Assembly (NCBI GenBank): GCA_029932015.1
Contig: JAOZQW010000005.1
Location: 1-8,432, forward strand
Origin: Candidatus Fermentibacteraceae bacterium
GTDB lineage: Bacteria > Fermentibacterota > Fermentibacteria > Fermentibacterales > JCC-6
Direction: 5' to 3'
DNA length: 8,432 bases
Made by a program: the position numbers and the translations under genes. A model generated the notes under the pieces. That model saw nothing but the letters and a program-made list of their open reading frames with translations. It made no database searches and was not told where the DNA came from. Shown in pieces: positions 7,319-8,432 of the stretch (positions are counted from its first letter, which is position 1; the number at the start of each line of letters is the position of its first letter).

Positions 7319-8260
7319 TCAGAGGAGACTGGCGACCATGAGGGCTTTTATGGTGTGCTTCCTGTTCTCCGCCTCATCCCAGACCACAGATTGAGGTCCC
7401 TCGATGACCTCCATAGTCACTTCGTTACCCTTGACCGCCGGAAGGCAGTGCATGAAAATGGTCTCCGCCTTGCCGGTCATCTCCATCATTTCTTCGGTGA
7501 CCCTGTAGGGCTGCAGCAACTTTATCCGCTCGGCAGCCTGATCCTCCTCACCCATTGAGACCCAGACATCCGTGTAGATGACATCGGCTCCGGGAATGGC
7601 CTCGGAAGGGTCGGTGAGGATCCGCAGCGATGCGCCGGTCCTGTCGGCGATGCCCCTGACCGTGTCCACGAGTTCGCCTTCGGGATGGAGTTCCTCCGGC
7701 GCGAGGATGGTGCAGTTGACCCCCATCATGGCGCAGCCGATCATCAGGCTGTTGGCCACGTTGTTCCCGCCGTCTCCGGTGAATACGAACTCCAGCCCTG
7801 AAAGCTGTCCGAGGTTCTCCTCCATTGTCATGAGATCGGCCAGTATCTGGGTTGGATGGAACATGTCGGTAAGTCCGTTATAGACGGGAACTCCCGAATA
7901 CTCATGGAGCGCATCTACGGTCTCCTGCTTGAAGCCTCTGAACATTATGGCATCGAACATCCGTCCGAGGACTCTCGCCGTATCCTCGATGCTCTCCTTT
8001 GCTCCCAGCTGAATGTCTGAGCTGGAGAGAAAGACAGGATGCCCGCCCTCTTCGCCAAAAGCCGTCTCGAAGGCGCATCTTGTTCTGGTGGAGCGCTTTT
8101 CGAAGAGCATTGCCAGGGTCTTGCCCCTGAATCTCTGGTCAACCTGAAATCCTGTGCGCTCGGCCTTAAGCAGATGTGATACATCAAGAAGGTATCTGAC
8201 ATCTGCGGTTGAGAGATCGAGCAGCGTGAGCAGGCTCCTGCCCCTGAAGTTAGTCGCCAT
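7319..8260 (-). CDS. argF: Ornithine carbamoyltransferase
   Basis: The enzyme joins carbamoyl phosphate and ornithine to give citrulline in arginine synthesis, in the cytoplasm. The 313 residues are of typical length. The carbamoyl-phosphate loop STRTR is at 57-61, HPTQ at 135-138, the ornithine-side GDGGNNVANSL at 162-172, the DVWVSMGEE signature at 231-239, and the HCLP loop with the ornithine-binding cysteine at 271-274. The closing DEAENRKHTIKALM (295-308) is also typical of this family rather than of aspartate carbamoyltransferase. The ATG has a strong AGGGGAG ribosome site four bases upstream. No other arginine gene is in view, so synthesis versus the catabolic deiminase pathway cannot be proved; argF is used as the default symbol. 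It precedes the export genes on the same strand but is 137 bases away. Confidence 0.96.
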   Translation of the reverse strand: MATNFRGRSLLTLLDLSTADVRYLLDVSHLLKAERTGFQVDQRFRGKTLAMLFEKRSTRTRCAFETAFGEEGGHPVFLSSSDIQLGAKESIEDTARVLGRMFDAIMFRGFKQETVDALHEYSGVPVYNGLTDMFHPTQILADLMTMEENLGQLSGLEFVFTGDGGNNVANSLMIGCAMMGVNCTILAPEELHPEGELVDTVRGIADRTGASLRILTDPSEAIPGADVIYTDVWVSMGEEDQAAERIKLLQPYRVTEEMMEMTGKAETIFMHCLPAVKGNEVTMEVIEGPQSVVWDEAENRKHTIKALMVASLL

Positions 8261-8284
8261 GAAGCTCCCCTTTCAGAATTCTCT

Positions 8285-8313
8285 GATCAGCATATGCAAT
8301 GGTTCATTGTCAA
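8285..8313 (-). promoter_or_regulatory. Candidate argF promoter with overlapping palindrome
   Basis: On the minus strand TTGACA (8308-8313) matches the -35 consensus, but 17 bases on the hexamer is CTGATC, a weak -10; a better TATGCT (8289-8294) is only 13 bases away. A small palindrome, CAATG-GTT-CATTG (8297-8309, plus-strand reading), overlaps the -35. A regulator site is possible here. ArgR is the obvious candidate by gene context, yet the match to known ARG boxes is poor. Confidence 0.35.
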
Positions 8314-8330
8314 CGGGGAATATAAGAAAT

Positions 8331-8345
8331 CCCGGACTGACCGGG
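8331..8345 (-). terminator. Second hairpin, possible tandem terminator or leader structure
   Basis: CCCGG (8331-8335) pairs with CCGGG (8341-8345) around a five-base loop. Read on the minus strand the stem is followed by ATTTCTTATATT, a T-rich tail. It comes 21 bases after the stronger terminator, which suggests a back-up terminator for the gene beyond the right edge. It lies upstream of the candidate argF promoter, so it is unlikely to be in the argF leader if that promoter is correct. Confidence 0.4.
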
Positions 8346-8366
8346 TGCCGGACCGTTTTGAAGAAA

Positions 8367-8389
8367 GGCACGGGCAAAATGCCCGTGCC
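8367..8389 (-). terminator. Intrinsic terminator of the upstream minus-strand gene
   Basis: GGCACGGGC (8367-8375) and GCCCGTGCC (8381-8389) form a perfect 9-bp GC-rich stem with a five-base loop. On the minus strand the stem is followed directly by TTTCTTC, so it should stop transcription arriving from beyond 8432 before it reaches argF. On the plus strand no T run follows. Confidence 0.75.
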
Positions 8390-8394
8390 CTCCA

Positions 8395-8432
8395 TCATCT
8401 GTCAGTACTGAAGTCTGTCAGAAACTGTAGTA
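8395..8432 (-). CDS. Possible C-terminal tail of an unidentified gene (partial)
   Basis: One minus-strand frame is open from the right edge and ends with TGA at 8395-8397, reading LQFLTDFSTDR, five bases before the terminator stem. The position just ahead of a terminator fits a gene end. However, the other two frames also stop within this stretch, so the frame cannot be proved from 38 bases, and no family can be recognised. Confidence 0.25.
   Translation of the reverse strand, partial: LQFLTDFSTDR

Noticed and set aside
7311..7328. Possible terminator at the argF stop (TCTCC/GGAGA pairing)
   Set aside because: Only five base pairs with an eight-base loop and no T run after it on the minus strand; too weak to call.
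8367..8389. Sigma-54 promoter resemblance (GGCAC...TTGC) on the minus strand
   Set aside because: The GG and GC are 12 bases apart rather than the required 10, and the bases are fully explained by the terminator stem.
8154..8411. 85-codon plus-strand frame spanning the start of argF and its upstream region
   Set aside because: It runs through the argF promoter region and the terminator hairpin, and its product has no recognisable features.
1..8432. Search for CRISPR arrays, tRNA or rRNA genes, insertion sequences, defence or phage genes, or a novel system
   Set aside because: No spaced repeats, tRNA-like folds, transposase or defence motifs were seen; nearly all of the window is taken up by recognisable gene families, so claiming a new system would not be supported.

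Overview
The window looks like an ordinary chromosomal stretch from a Gram-negative bacterium of moderate GC content. The diderm inference rests on an adjacent pair of Wza-like and Wzz-like polysaccharide export proteins. The phylum cannot be fixed from the sequence. The eno-ftsB adjacency is also known from many Proteobacteria, but the proteins do not look closely like E. coli ones, so a less-sampled lineage is possible. There are no rRNA or tRNA genes, CRISPR arrays, transposases or phage genes, and no undescribed system that I can defend.

Plus strand, 1-4675. The first bases are the C-terminal Fis-type helix-turn-helix of a regulator, most likely of the sigma-54-activating NtrC family. Five bases later begins a 660-residue response regulator with a receiver domain, two probable GAF-like regions and an intact HD-GYP domain that probably degrades cyclic di-GMP. 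A 42-base gap then leads into a housekeeping run: enolase (eno), a small FtsB/DivIC-type division protein starting at TTG one base after the eno stop, and the ribosome-assembly GTPase RsgA, whose ATG overlaps the ftsB stop. The tight spacing suggests that at least eno-ftsB-rsgA is one transcription unit.

Minus strand, 8432-4718, read right to left. A strong hairpin terminator closes an unseen gene, and a second hairpin follows. Then come ornithine carbamoyltransferase (argF), a 137-base non-coding gap, a Wza-like outer-membrane export protein with SLBB domains, and one base further a Wzz/GumC-type inner-membrane chain-length protein. The last two would act together in moving a surface polysaccharide across the envelope. 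No glycosyltransferase, flippase, polymerase or tyrosine kinase is visible, so the pair either serves a locus elsewhere or continues outside the window. The Wzz gene converges on rsgA with 42 bases between their stops.

The points most worth a second look are a perfect 9-bp inverted repeat overlapping a TTGACA box in front of the export pair, a small palindrome at a TTGACA box in front of argF, the missing lipobox in the Wza-like protein, and the back-to-back signalling genes at the left edge.
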